Shown in pieces: positions 7,377-15,106 of a stretch of DNA of 15,106 bases. How positions within the stretch are numbered: position 1 is the first letter of the stretch; each line of letters starts with the position of its first letter. This DNA is from Clostridiaceae bacterium (GTDB lineage: Bacteria > Bacillota > Clostridia > Saccharofermentanales > Fastidiosipilaceae). A model generated the notes under the pieces. That model did no database searches and was not told the origin of the DNA. It worked only from the letters and a program-made list of their open reading frames with translations. Where the stretch lies: the NCBI GenBank assembly GCA_012514965.1, contig JAAYZH010000114.1, positions 1 through 15,106 on the forward strand, read 5' to 3'. Both the position numbers and the translations under genes were made by a program.

Positions 7377-8543
7377 TTACGCTTTCTCACCTTCAGCCTG
7401 CTTCTCGGCAGCTGCCTTGGCGACCTGTTCAGCAAAACGCACCAGGCGGCCAAGCCAGTTTTGGTCCAGATAGAAATTGATTTCACCGGGATTGAGAATA
7501 ATTCCGTCTACGTCTCCCCCATCCGAGTGCAAGCGATGGGCAATCGGATAAAACGCCATCGGAACATGCTTCAGCTGGTCATTCTGTGGCAGCGAAGTCT
7601 GATCAGTGTAGGCGGCTATGGCTTTGTGACCTTGGCCATCTGATAGAACCACAAAGTTTGTGTTTTCACCGTCTGTGTCCTGGGCTTTGAAATAGACCTG
7701 AGCCTGCAGCAGTCTGGCCGAGATCTGGGCTTCCAATTGCTGCAAAACCTTCTGCTTGTCGCCTTCTTTGGGGCTTTGCAAGACTTGCAGAAAGCCGAGA
7801 CTGAAGTAGCGCAGGGCCCGATTGTTTTCGCTGATACGTGCGTCGGCCGCTGCCTGTTCGGCTGCGCTTTCGCCCAGGAGATCTTCACGCCTGCCGCTGA
7901 ACGCCAGCACAGCGTCGTTGACGATCATGAGCTCACAACCGTTCAGGAAGAGTTTCTGGTTCAGGTCAGCAGGAGCAAGCAAGGCGAGTTCGTAGTCGAG
8001 GTCAGTCGAAGCGCGCTCTGTCGCTTTCGCAATTGCCTCAGGATCCGTAAATACGTAGACGCGACCGTTGGCATCGATGTAGGGCTGCTGGGTGAAGCGC
8101 GAACGGAGGTAGTGGATCTCGCTCAGGTCCCGGAGCCATTTCGCCAGATCACGCTGGACTAAACGCACACGGTTGCCGCTGACGCGGACAAGCTCGTCGA
8201 GGTCGGTGATTTGCTTGGCTTCGAGAGATTCAGGAGCGGGGTCGGGAGTGGCTTGCTTAAGTTCTGCCAGGCGGGAGGCAAAGGAGAAAACAAGGCGCTC
8301 GCCAAAGGCTGCCAGGAAGCAGAGTTCACCGGCCTGGTAGGCACCGGGCACAAAGGCAAAGTCATTGGCCTTGTAGATTTTCTCAAGTTCTTCCTTTGGC
8401 CGCATGCCCAGACCGGGCTGCTCGGGATCATAGTGCCAAAGCCCTTGCATATAGTCGTCATGGTCTGTCACAGTTGCAGCCTCCTGCACCTGTAAATCGT
8501 TGAGTTTCTCAGTGTTGTCTTCGTGCTTAAATGGATTGAACAT
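7377..8543 (-). CDS. Protein with two SseB-like domains
   Basis: The 388-aa product appears soluble, with no signal peptide or membrane segment. The C-terminal part (about 275-365) resembles the SseB N-terminal domain family (PF07179): a ligand-free-looking core with VVLSDGQGHKAIAAYTD (298-314) and DGIILNPGEINFYLD (346-360), where the NPGE segment matches the family's conserved NP-G turn. An earlier segment, about 140-215, has GRVYVFTDPEAIAKA near 160 and a hydrophobic ELMIVNDAVLAFSG end. It looks like a second, diverged copy. Between them is an Ala/Glu-rich helical linker. Function of such proteins outside pathogen secretion systems is unknown. I prefer ATG 8543 (MFNPFKHED), which has AGAGGT 4 nt upstream; ATG 8558 lacks a binding site. 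It ends the leftward efflux cluster, 41 bp after the MATE gene. Confidence 0.7.
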   Translation of the reverse strand: MFNPFKHEDNTEKLNDLQVQEAATVTDHDDYMQGLWHYDPEQPGLGMRPKEELEKIYKANDFAFVPGAYQAGELCFLAAFGERLVFSFASRLAELKQATPDPAPESLEAKQITDLDELVRVSGNRVRLVQRDLAKWLRDLSEIHYLRSRFTQQPYIDANGRVYVFTDPEAIAKATERASTDLDYELALLAPADLNQKLFLNGCELMIVNDAVLAFSGRREDLLGESAAEQAAADARISENNRALRYFSLGFLQVLQSPKEGDKQKVLQQLEAQISARLLQAQVYFKAQDTDGENTNFVVLSDGQGHKAIAAYTDQTSLPQNDQLKHVPMAFYPIAHRLHSDGGDVDGIILNPGEINFYLDQNWLGRLVRFAEQVAKAAAEKQAEGEKA

Positions 8544-8584
8544 ATTTACCTCTTTCATGGGGGTGACGAATGCCGCACGTGTGC

Positions 8585-9994
8585 TTAATCAGCTTGAAGC
8601 AGGGCAGGCTCGGCTTCTTGCGGCTCGGGCACGGCAGCAGCCTTGGGAAGCCATTTGCCCTTAAAGTAATATACCAGCATCAGGGCGGATTGGCACAGCC
8701 AGGATACAGGGTAGGCAAGGAAAACACTCAAAATATTGGGATAGACTTGCTGGGCAGCAAAGACCCAGACCAGACGAACCACACACATGTTGATGAGCGA
8801 GGAGACCATGGGGAAGGTTGCGTTGCCCGCACCGCGAAACGCGCCGGACAGGACATCGCCGATTGCGAATACCCAGTAGCCGAAAGCCGCGATGGTGAGC
8901 ATCAGTTCACCGTAGGGCAGACTATCCGGGTGCGTCCCGAATATCCCGAGTAAGGAACGCTTGTTGAAGAGGACAATCACACCCAGGACCATGGCGATCC
9001 CGCTGGCCACGCCTATTGCAACCTTGATGCTTTGGCTTACGCGGTCGTAGCGTTTGGCCCCGATGTTTTGGCCGACAAAGGTGGTCATAGCCAGGCTGAA
9101 GGAGTTAATGCACATGTAATAGAAGCCATCGATTCGGTTTGCCGCTGCGTACCCCTCGACCGCAAAAGCCCCGTAGCCGTTGATCTGTGACTGGACAATC
9201 GTGTTGGCAAACGAGATCACAACGGACTGGAGACCTGCGGGCAGGCCAATCTTGAGAATGATTTGCACGGATTTTTTGTGCGCCTTGATCTCGCGGACGA
9301 AGAGACGATAAGGGGTTTCGGAGCGTGTCAGGGTTGCCAGGCCCAGGCCCAGGGATACGGTCTGGGAGATCACCGTGGCCCAGGCCGCCCCCGCGACGCC
9401 CCAGGACAGGACCGCTACGAAGAGCATGTCCAGCGCGAGGTTAATCACGGCCGAAATCATCAGGAAGATGAGGGGGCGTCTGGAATCACCGACCGCGCGC
9501 AGTACGCCGGCAGTCATGTTGTAGAGGCTGATAGGGATCATGCCGACAAAGACAATCTGCATGTAGGTCACGGCTTCAGGCAGGAGTTCAGCCGGTGTAT
9601 CCATCAGCATCAGCAAGGGCCGGCTGATGAAAATCCCGATTAGCGTCAAGCTGATACCCGACACAAGGCCTAAGAACATGGCGGAATGGACGTGGCGGTA
9701 CAAGGCTTGATCATCCCCTGCTCCGTACGCCTGGGAAACCGCCACAGAGGCACCGACGGAGATGCCGATGAAGAGTCCGACGATGAGGCCGGTAAGGGCG
9801 CCGGTCGAACCCACGGCGGCCAAAGCGCTGTCAGAGGCGTAGTTGCCGACAATCAGGAGGTCGACGGTGCTGTAGAGTTGTTGCAGGAAGTTCGAGAACA
9901 ACAGCGGGAGGGCGAAGAGAAGCAGCTGCTTCCAGATGACACCCGTCGTTGTGTTAATGTTGCTGACACCTTTGATATTGATCTTTGCTGCCAA
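8585..9994 (-). CDS. MATE family multidrug efflux protein
   Basis: This inner-membrane antiporter likely exports cationic or aromatic compounds in exchange for sodium ions or protons. The 469-aa protein is almost entirely hydrophobic helices consistent with 12 segments in two lobes. The first lobe opens with ALPLLFSNFLQQLYSTVDLL and GNYASDSALAAVGSTGAL. The typical mid-protein segment GVLRAVGDSRRPL follows, and the second lobe opens with GLPAGLQSVVISFANTIVQS and later has VGQNIGAKRYDR. The longest frame starts at TTG 9994. GGGGG 9 nt upstream could serve as the binding site, while the nearer GAGG is too close. An upstream ATG is out of frame. The gene lies 52 bp after the ABC pair. Substrate is unknown. 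Confidence 0.92.
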   Translation of the reverse strand: MAAKINIKGVSNINTTTGVIWKQLLLFALPLLFSNFLQQLYSTVDLLIVGNYASDSALAAVGSTGALTGLIVGLFIGISVGASVAVSQAYGAGDDQALYRHVHSAMFLGLVSGISLTLIGIFISRPLLMLMDTPAELLPEAVTYMQIVFVGMIPISLYNMTAGVLRAVGDSRRPLIFLMISAVINLALDMLFVAVLSWGVAGAAWATVISQTVSLGLGLATLTRSETPYRLFVREIKAHKKSVQIILKIGLPAGLQSVVISFANTIVQSQINGYGAFAVEGYAAANRIDGFYYMCINSFSLAMTTFVGQNIGAKRYDRVSQSIKVAIGVASGIAMVLGVIVLFNKRSLLGIFGTHPDSLPYGELMLTIAAFGYWVFAIGDVLSGAFRGAGNATFPMVSSLINMCVVRLVWVFAAQQVYPNILSVFLAYPVSWLCQSALMLVYYFKGKWLPKAAAVPEPQEAEPALLQAD

Positions 9995-10046
9995 ATCCTC
10001 ATGCCCCCAAGTGTTTCTATCGTTTTGCGGCCTTGCCGGTTTGGTC

Positions 10047-11921
10047 TTAGCTTAGCTCAGACGTACCCGCGCTCAGTTCATAATAGCGGCCCCTCTGGGA
10101 CAGCAAATTGTCATGGTCGCCGCGCTCAATGATCTGGCCGCTCTCGAGAACCAGGATGGCGTTTGAGTGGCGGACCGTCGAGAGACGATGGGCGATCGCA
10201 AAAGTCGTGCGTCCCTGCATGAGATGGTCCATGCCCTTCTCAATGTGGCGCTCCGTGCGCGTATCTACAGAAGAGGTCGCTTCATCCAGAATCAAGACAA
10301 GGGGATTGGCGACCGCCGCGCGGGCGATCGAGAGAAGCTGACGCTCACCCGAGGATAGGTTTTGGCCGTCGGAAGTCAACATCGTATCATATTTCTCAGG
10401 CAGGCGGCAAATGAAGCTGTGCGCATTGGCCAGTTTGGCGGCCTCCTCGACTTCTTCATTCGTGGCGTCCAGTCGGCCGTAGCGAATGTTGTCGCGCACC
10501 GTTCCTTCGAAGAGGTGAACATCCTGCAAGACCATACCCAGCGTCTGGCGGAGAGCGGTCTTCTTGATCTGCTTCAGGTCTATGCCGTCGAAAGTAATTT
10601 TGCCTTCGCGGATTTCGTAGAAGCGGTTGATCAGGTTTGTGATTGTGGTTTTGCCGGCGCCGGTAGAGCCCACGAAGGCGATTTTTTGGCCTGGAGCGGC
10701 CCAGAGTGTGATATTCTGCAGGACTTTTTGGCCCTCAAGATAGCCGAAGTCGACATCAAAGAAGCGTATGTCACCTTGGACGGGAACGCGGCTTACCTCG
10801 CCTGCTTCACCGGGAACTACCCAGAAACGTTCACCTTCAGCAGTGACTTCGAGGTCTACCAGTCCATCGTTCGTCTCGATGGGCTCATCGAGCATCTTGA
10901 AAATCCGCTCAGCACCCGCAATGGCACCGAGAAGAACATTCATCTGATTCGACAGCTGCGTGATCGGTTGTGAAACACTGCGAGTATATTGCAGGAAGGA
11001 CGTTATGGTGCCGATATCGAGGCGCCCGTTGATCGTGAGCAGGGCGCCGAGCATGGCGATCAGCGCGTACATCACGTAGGAGAGGTTGCCCATGACCGGC
11101 ATGATGACGACACTGAAGGCACTGGCCTGGGTGGAGGACTTACGGAGCTCTTCATTGTGTACTTCGAACTCCTGTATGCTTCTGGCCTCGTGATTGAACA
11201 CCTTGACCACTTTTTGGCCATTCATCATTTCTTCTACATACCCATTGAGATTCGCCAGCTGGGCTTGCTGTGAGCGGAAGTTCTTGCCGCTGCGTTTGCC
11301 GATATTGGCAGCCAGGAAGATCATGAGGGCCAGCATAACAATGACCAGGAGGGTCAGGAGCGGGCTCAGAATCAGCATCACCACGATACTGCCGGTGAAG
11401 GACAGCACGGAAAACAGCACCTGGGGAATTCCCTGCTGCAGCGCCTGGCTGACCATGTCCACGTCGTTCACGAACGTGCTCATGATGTTGCCGTGTTTGT
11501 TCTGGTCAAAGAACGCGATCGGCAGCTTCATCATGCGGTTGAAGAGGTCGCTGCGCATTCTGTGCGTGATGCTCTGTGAAAGTCGCATCATCAGGCGATT
11601 GCCCAGATAATTGGCAATAATCTGTACGGATACGATAGCGGCCAAAACATAGAGATACATGATCAGCTTATCGACATCCTGGTCGTAGACTACGCTGTTC
11701 ACGATCGGCCGAATCATCGCGCCAAAACCGACACCGCCCAGTGAAGCGATCCCCAAGAGAATCAGTCCGATGATCAGCGTCCAGCGCTTATACTTGAAGT
11801 ACGACAAAAGTCGCTTGATCGTGGCGCCGGCATTCTCGGCAACCACTCCCCGTACCTGGTAACGCTGCCCTTTCGACTTTTTTCCAGCCGAATCTACTGG
11901 TTTTTGATTATCCGTTTTCAT
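10047..11921 (-). CDS. ABC exporter half-transporter, catalytically canonical Walker motifs
   Basis: This is a type IV (MDR-like) ABC exporter half: about six membrane helices (45-330) followed by an ATPase domain (380-620), 624 aa in total. The Walker A is GSTGAGKTT (418-426), Q-loop Gln466, Walker B LVLILDEATSSVD with catalytic Glu547, and H-loop His578 in IAHRLS. The ABC signature is LSSGE (522-526) instead of LSGGQ. It pairs with the upstream gene, with which it overlaps by ATGA (11918-11921), so the two should form a heterodimer. The N-terminus has a polar Lys-rich tail of about 35 residues. An insertion of about 30 residues (355-383) separates the membrane and ATPase domains. The substrate, perhaps a drug, lipid or peptide, is unknown. 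Confidence 0.94.
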   Translation of the reverse strand: MKTDNQKPVDSAGKKSKGQRYQVRGVVAENAGATIKRLLSYFKYKRWTLIIGLILLGIASLGGVGFGAMIRPIVNSVVYDQDVDKLIMYLYVLAAIVSVQIIANYLGNRLMMRLSQSITHRMRSDLFNRMMKLPIAFFDQNKHGNIMSTFVNDVDMVSQALQQGIPQVLFSVLSFTGSIVVMLILSPLLTLLVIVMLALMIFLAANIGKRSGKNFRSQQAQLANLNGYVEEMMNGQKVVKVFNHEARSIQEFEVHNEELRKSSTQASAFSVVIMPVMGNLSYVMYALIAMLGALLTINGRLDIGTITSFLQYTRSVSQPITQLSNQMNVLLGAIAGAERIFKMLDEPIETNDGLVDLEVTAEGERFWVVPGEAGEVSRVPVQGDIRFFDVDFGYLEGQKVLQNITLWAAPGQKIAFVGSTGAGKTTITNLINRFYEIREGKITFDGIDLKQIKKTALRQTLGMVLQDVHLFEGTVRDNIRYGRLDATNEEVEEAAKLANAHSFICRLPEKYDTMLTSDGQNLSSGERQLLSIARAAVANPLVLILDEATSSVDTRTERHIEKGMDHLMQGRTTFAIAHRLSTVRHSNAILVLESGQIIERGDHDNLLSQRGRYYELSAGTSELS

Positions 11922-13648
11922 TGGGCAATCGCTCCCTTCACTTGTGTTTCGTAAAGATCCTGGTAGACTTCATTGCCGGCCAAAAGTTCGGCGTGCGTTC
12001 CCATGGCCGTAATCTTGCCTTCATCCATAACCAGAATCCGGTCTGCCCCCTGGATCGAATTAATCCGTTGCGCGATGATAAAGGTCGTTACCTCACTGAG
12101 GTGTTCGGCAAACGACTTGCGGATTTTGGCATCCGTACCGGTATCCACTGCGCTCGTAGAATCATCCAGAATCAGAATTTTCGGTTTCTTCAGCAAGGCT
12201 CTGGCGATCGTCAGGCGCTGTTTCTGACCTCCGGAAAAATTGCTGCCGCCCTGTTCGACCCAGCTGTCCAATCCTTCAGGCAATTGACTGACAAATTCCC
12301 AGGCTTGCGCCTGTCGCATTGCTTCAATGATTTCTTCATCCGACGCAGTCGCATCCCCCCACTGCATGTTTTCGCGAAGGGTACCGGAGAATAGGGTGTT
12401 TTTCTGAAGGACAAAGGCTACGGCATTGCGCAGCGTCTCCAGATTGTAATCGCGCACATCTACCCCGCCGACTTTGACCTCACCGCGTGTGGAATCGTAG
12501 AGACGCGGGATCAGCTGAACCAGCGTGGACTTCGCCGAACCGGTCGAACCGATAATGCCGACTGTCTCACCCGACTTGATCGAGAATGTAACATCCTGCA
12601 GCGAATCCCCGCTGTTGCCGGCATAACGGAAGTCAACATCGGCAAACTCGACACTCCCATCCACCACCTCGCCAATACCGCCATCCGCCGGCGAATGCAG
12701 GTCCGCTTCCGTGTCCAAAATCTCCTGAATACGCTCAGCCGAGGTATTGCCGCGCGTCAGCTGCAAGAAGTACATAGACAGCATCATCAGCGACATCATA
12801 ATCTGCATGCAATAGCTGATAAAGCTCATGATTTGGCCGGGACCCATCGTCCCTTCCATCACTTGCAAGCCTCCGAACCAGAAAATCGCGATCATACTCG
12901 CGTAGACCACCAGGTTCATGATCGGCATAATCGCAATAATAAGGTTCCCGGCCTTGATCATCGTGTCACGCACGTCATCGTTCCGCTGGCCAAAACGTCC
13001 GGTCTCATATTCTTCACGGACAAAAGACTTGATCACCCGGATCGATGTAAGATCCTCTTCGATCACACCATTGACGCGGTCGACATTCTTCTGCATCAGC
13101 CTGAAACGACTCTTCGCCATCAGCATCACCACAACAATGGTCACGGCCAAAACCGGCAGCGACACCGCGAAAATCAGGGCCAAACGCGCATTAATCGTAA
13201 ACGCCATGAAAATTGCCAGCACCATCATCACCGGTGAACGGATCGCCATGCGCAGCGTCATCATCGTAACCATGGAAACCATCGTGCAGTCATTCGTCAA
13301 ACGCGTAATCAGCGAAGGCACCGAAAACTTATCCAGCTGCTGAAAGCTAAACCCCTGCACCTTCTTAAACACTGCGTCCCGCACATTCGCGCCCAGCCCG
13401 AAACCGGCCGTCGATCCCATAAACGCGCTGACAGCACCGCTGATCAGCCCCCACAACGCCACGCCTACCATTATGAGGCCCAGGCGAACTACCTGATTCG
13501 AATCACGGGCCGGTATGGCCTGATCCACAATAATGGCCATGAGGAACGGGGCCAAAACGTCGGCAAGCACCTCGAGTACCATCATGATCGGGCTGAAAAT
13601 CGCATACCACTTGTATTGGCGCATGTAGCGCCCCATCAATTGAAACAT
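11918..13648 (-). CDS. ABC exporter half-transporter with degenerate ATPase site
   Basis: This is the partner half of the exporter, 576 aa, with membrane helices to about residue 300 and an ATPase domain from about 330. Its nucleotide-site residues are off-consensus: Walker A GSTGSAKST (367-375) has Ala372 for the usual Gly, the Walker B ends in Asp496 where the catalytic Glu is expected (ILILDDSTSAVD), and the H-loop His is Gln527 (IIAQRI). The signature FSGGQ (471-475) is intact, and Q-loop Gln415 is present. This is the pattern of heterodimeric exporters with one degenerate site. I start at ATG 13648 because GAGG lies 5 nt upstream; an in-frame GTG at 13654 sits too close to that site. It is the first gene of the leftward cluster of four. 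Confidence 0.94.
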   Translation of the reverse strand: MFQLMGRYMRQYKWYAIFSPIMMVLEVLADVLAPFLMAIIVDQAIPARDSNQVVRLGLIMVGVALWGLISGAVSAFMGSTAGFGLGANVRDAVFKKVQGFSFQQLDKFSVPSLITRLTNDCTMVSMVTMMTLRMAIRSPVMMVLAIFMAFTINARLALIFAVSLPVLAVTIVVVMLMAKSRFRLMQKNVDRVNGVIEEDLTSIRVIKSFVREEYETGRFGQRNDDVRDTMIKAGNLIIAIMPIMNLVVYASMIAIFWFGGLQVMEGTMGPGQIMSFISYCMQIMMSLMMLSMYFLQLTRGNTSAERIQEILDTEADLHSPADGGIGEVVDGSVEFADVDFRYAGNSGDSLQDVTFSIKSGETVGIIGSTGSAKSTLVQLIPRLYDSTRGEVKVGGVDVRDYNLETLRNAVAFVLQKNTLFSGTLRENMQWGDATASDEEIIEAMRQAQAWEFVSQLPEGLDSWVEQGGSNFSGGQKQRLTIARALLKKPKILILDDSTSAVDTGTDAKIRKSFAEHLSEVTTFIIAQRINSIQGADRILVMDEGKITAMGTHAELLAGNEVYQDLYETQVKGAIAQ

Positions 13649-13717
13649 AGACACCTCACAAAAAAAGAAAAAGCCAAAAATAAAAGCACAACACTAAAAG
13701 TACAAAATCTCACAGCA

Positions 13718-13726
13718 AGTTTACCA
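13718..13726 (-). promoter_or_regulatory. Candidate extended -10 promoter for the efflux cluster
   Basis: The minus strand reads TGGTAAACT, a possible TGn-type extended -10, about 70 bp upstream of ATG 13648. The palindrome CTTAGCTAAG (13740-13749) lies just upstream, near where a -35 box would be, but no good -35 is seen. T-rich sequence lies between it and the gene. The call is weak. Confidence 0.22.
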
Positions 13727-13739
13727 TATCCAACTGTCG

Positions 13740-13749
13740 CTTAGCTAAG
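13740..13749. promoter_or_regulatory. Ten-bp palindrome upstream of the efflux cluster
   Basis: CTTAGCTAAG is a perfect palindrome at the place where a regulator of the leftward operon could bind. A palindrome of this size can occur by chance, so the operator reading is only a suggestion. Confidence 0.25.
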
Positions 13750-13780
13750 GTAGCGGGAGGCAAATAAAGGTTTTGCGTCC

Positions 13781-13803
13781 GGGGGTGTTTGGGGGGAGCG
13801 GGG
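13781..13803 (+). other. G-run cluster in intergenic DNA
   Basis: Runs of five, six and four G residues occur within 23 bp, at 13781-13785, 13791-13796 and 13800-13803. The cluster sits between the gpmI terminator and the efflux operon leader. It could fold as a two-layer G-quadruplex on the plus strand, but this is not demonstrated. Confidence 0.4.
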
Positions 13804-13810
13804 CGTGTAT

Positions 13811-13860
13811 AAAAGAGCTGCCGCTTTCGTGTGAAATCTCACACAGTCGCGGCAGCTCTT
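13811..13860 (-). terminator. Two-tier terminator of the phosphoglycerate mutase gene
   Basis: A perfect 12-bp outer stem (AAGAGCTGCCGC with GCGGCAGCTCTT) encloses a second perfect 6-bp stem (GTGTGA with TCACAC, loop AATC). Reading leftward the stem is followed by TTTTATAC. It starts 59 bp past the gpmI stop codon. Confidence 0.9.
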
Positions 13861-13919
13861 CGTAATAATTCCGACTCGAGCCAATGTGTCTTAGGCTTGT
13901 TCAGCCAGAGGAAAGTGCT

Positions 13920-15106
13920 TTACGCCAGCTCAACCATGGACTCTTCCCAGACTGCAGGTGCTTCCAGACCCATAATCGTAACCAATGTCGAGGCTACGTT
14001 GGCCAGGCCGAAACTGCCTTCCTTGAAGCTCCAGGTATGTGCGGGATCTACCACAATAAACGGAACCGGGTTGAGCGAGTGGGAGGTCTTTGGCAGATCC
14101 GGAGCATCTTCAGACTTCTTCTTCTCGAACATATCATCGGCGTTGCCGTGATCTGCGGTGATCACCAATGTGTAACCGAGTTTCGCAGCTTCTTCGTAGA
14201 TGCGGCCGAGAGCCAGGTCGACGGCTTCGACTGCCAGCTTGACTGAGCGGAAGACGCCGGTGTGGCCGACCATATCACCATTGGCAAAGTTGCAGCGGAT
14301 GAAACCATATTTATCCTCGCGCATGGCGGAGATAACCTGGTCTGCGATCTCGGCCGACTTCATCCAGGGTCTCTGCTCGAAGGGTACGTTGTCGGAAGCT
14401 ACTTCGACATATTTCTCATAGTTTTCGTCCACGTAGCCGGAGCGGTTGCCGTTCCAGAAGTAGGTGACATGGCCGAATTTCTGCGTTTCGGAGACAGCGA
14501 ATTCGCTGACCTTCTTGCCGACCAGGTATTCCGTCAGGGTGTTGCGGATCTCAGGAGGGCTCACAAGATATTTCTTCGGGATGTGGAGGTCGCTGTCGTA
14601 TTCGAGCATGCCGGCATAGACGACATCGGGGCGGCGGTGGCGTTCAAAATAGGGGAAGTTGTCATTGTCGAAGGCCATGCTGATTTCGATTGCGCGGTCA
14701 CCGCGGTAATTGAAGAACACCACGCTGTCACCATCCTGAATGGTTCCGACGGGCACTCCGCCTTCCGCAATCACGAAAGGAGGCAGATCCTGGTCCAGAC
14801 TGCCGGTCTCTGCGCGCAAAGTCGTGTAGGCCTCACCGGCAGATGCGAAGGTGCGGCCTTCGCCGAGCACGTGGGTTTTCCAGCCGAGTTCGACCATGCC
14901 CCAGTCGGCCTTGTAGCGATCCATTGTCACCTTCATGCGGCCGCCGCCTGAAGCGAAGCGAGCGTCGAAGCTGCTGTCATTGATAGACGTGAAATAGTCT
15001 TCCATGTCCTGAATGTAGGTCATGCCTGATGTGGGTGGCACATCACGGCCGTCAAGCAGAGCGTGGAGGCGGACTTTCGTTACCCCCTGGGCCTTGGCGT
15101 TCGCGA
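13920..15106 (-). CDS. gpmI: 2,3-bisphosphoglycerate-independent phosphoglycerate mutase, 5' end outside window
   Basis: This glycolytic enzyme interconverts 3- and 2-phosphoglycerate and uses two metal ions. The reading frame is still open at the window edge. The codons at 15042-15106 encode VRLHALLDGRDVPPTSG, a conserved internal motif, so GTG 15041 is not the start. The N-terminal part with the phosphorylated serine is not in the window. Motifs present are SGGGRMKVTMDRYKADWG, DGDSVVFFNYRGDR, YAGMLEYD, KYLVSPPEI, SETQKFGHVTYFWNGNRSGY, NGDMVGHTG, ITADHGNADDM and TSHSLNPVPFIV. The VTMDRY, YFWNGNRSGY and NGDMVGHTG forms match the plant and kinetoplastid sequence type rather than the Bacillus type, by my recall of these families. 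The final metal-site residues (Asp and His of TADHGN, His of SHS) are in place. Confidence 0.94.
   Translation of the reverse strand, partial: ANAKAQGVTKVRLHALLDGRDVPPTSGMTYIQDMEDYFTSINDSSFDARFASGGGRMKVTMDRYKADWGMVELGWKTHVLGEGRTFASAGEAYTTLRAETGSLDQDLPPFVIAEGGVPVGTIQDGDSVVFFNYRGDRAIEISMAFDNDNFPYFERHRRPDVVYAGMLEYDSDLHIPKKYLVSPPEIRNTLTEYLVGKKVSEFAVSETQKFGHVTYFWNGNRSGYVDENYEKYVEVASDNVPFEQRPWMKSAEIADQVISAMREDKYGFIRCNFANGDMVGHTGVFRSVKLAVEAVDLALGRIYEEAAKLGYTLVITADHGNADDMFEKKKSEDAPDLPKTSHSLNPVPFIVVDPAHTWSFKEGSFGLANVASTLVTIMGLEAPAVWEESMVELA

Noticed and set aside
15039..15041. GTG start of gpmI at 15041
   Set aside because: The frame continues upstream through the conserved LLDGRDVPP motif to the window edge, so this codon is internal.

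Overview
The window looks like ordinary chromosome from a moderately GC-rich Gram-positive bacterium, most likely a Clostridia-type Firmicute. Several genes start behind strong AGGAGG-type ribosome binding sites. There is a Clostridia-style nucleoside kinase, a MetA with the Bacillus cereus-type specificity residue, and an asymmetric ABC exporter pair of a kind common in Firmicutes. No gene allows a genus to be named. Most genes are housekeeping or transport. I saw no phage, transposase, CRISPR, toxin-antitoxin or defence locus, so I do not claim a new multigene system.

Layout. Positions 1-355 hold four head-to-tail 71-bp repeats plus a decayed fifth, each built as an imperfect inverted repeat. 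Positions 356-816 are AT-richer and nearly empty. The left half then reads mainly leftward: a bifunctional NAD(P)HX repair enzyme (817-2436); a 371-bp gap with three adjoining minisatellites and the trxA terminator; trxA (2808-3125); metA (3273-4199); and a nucleoside kinase (4208-5200). The last two are tightly coupled. A divergent promoter region separates the kinase from enolase (5427-6740, rightward, with a clear promoter, a 5'-terminal hairpin and a textbook terminator). Enolase is followed by ogt (6845-7318).

Convergent to ogt is a leftward cluster that is probably one operon: two ABC exporter half-transporters overlapping by ATGA (13648 to 10047), a MATE efflux protein (9994 to 8585) and a protein with two SseB-like domains (8543 to 7377). 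Upstream of it lie G-runs, a palindrome and the terminator of a phosphoglycerate mutase gene (gpmI, 13920 to beyond 15106). That gene is cut by the window edge.

Function. gpmI and eno encode consecutive glycolytic steps but sit in separate transcripts. MetA is predicted to make O-acetylhomoserine for methionine synthesis. TrxA, the NAD(P)HX repair enzyme and Ogt are maintenance and repair functions. The ABC pair and MATE protein suggest a small-molecule efflux cluster.

Items most worth a second look are the 71-bp dyad array, the nested minisatellites upstream of the NAD(P)HX repair gene, the plant/kinetoplastid-like sequence type of GpmI, and the duplicated SseB-like protein in the efflux operon.
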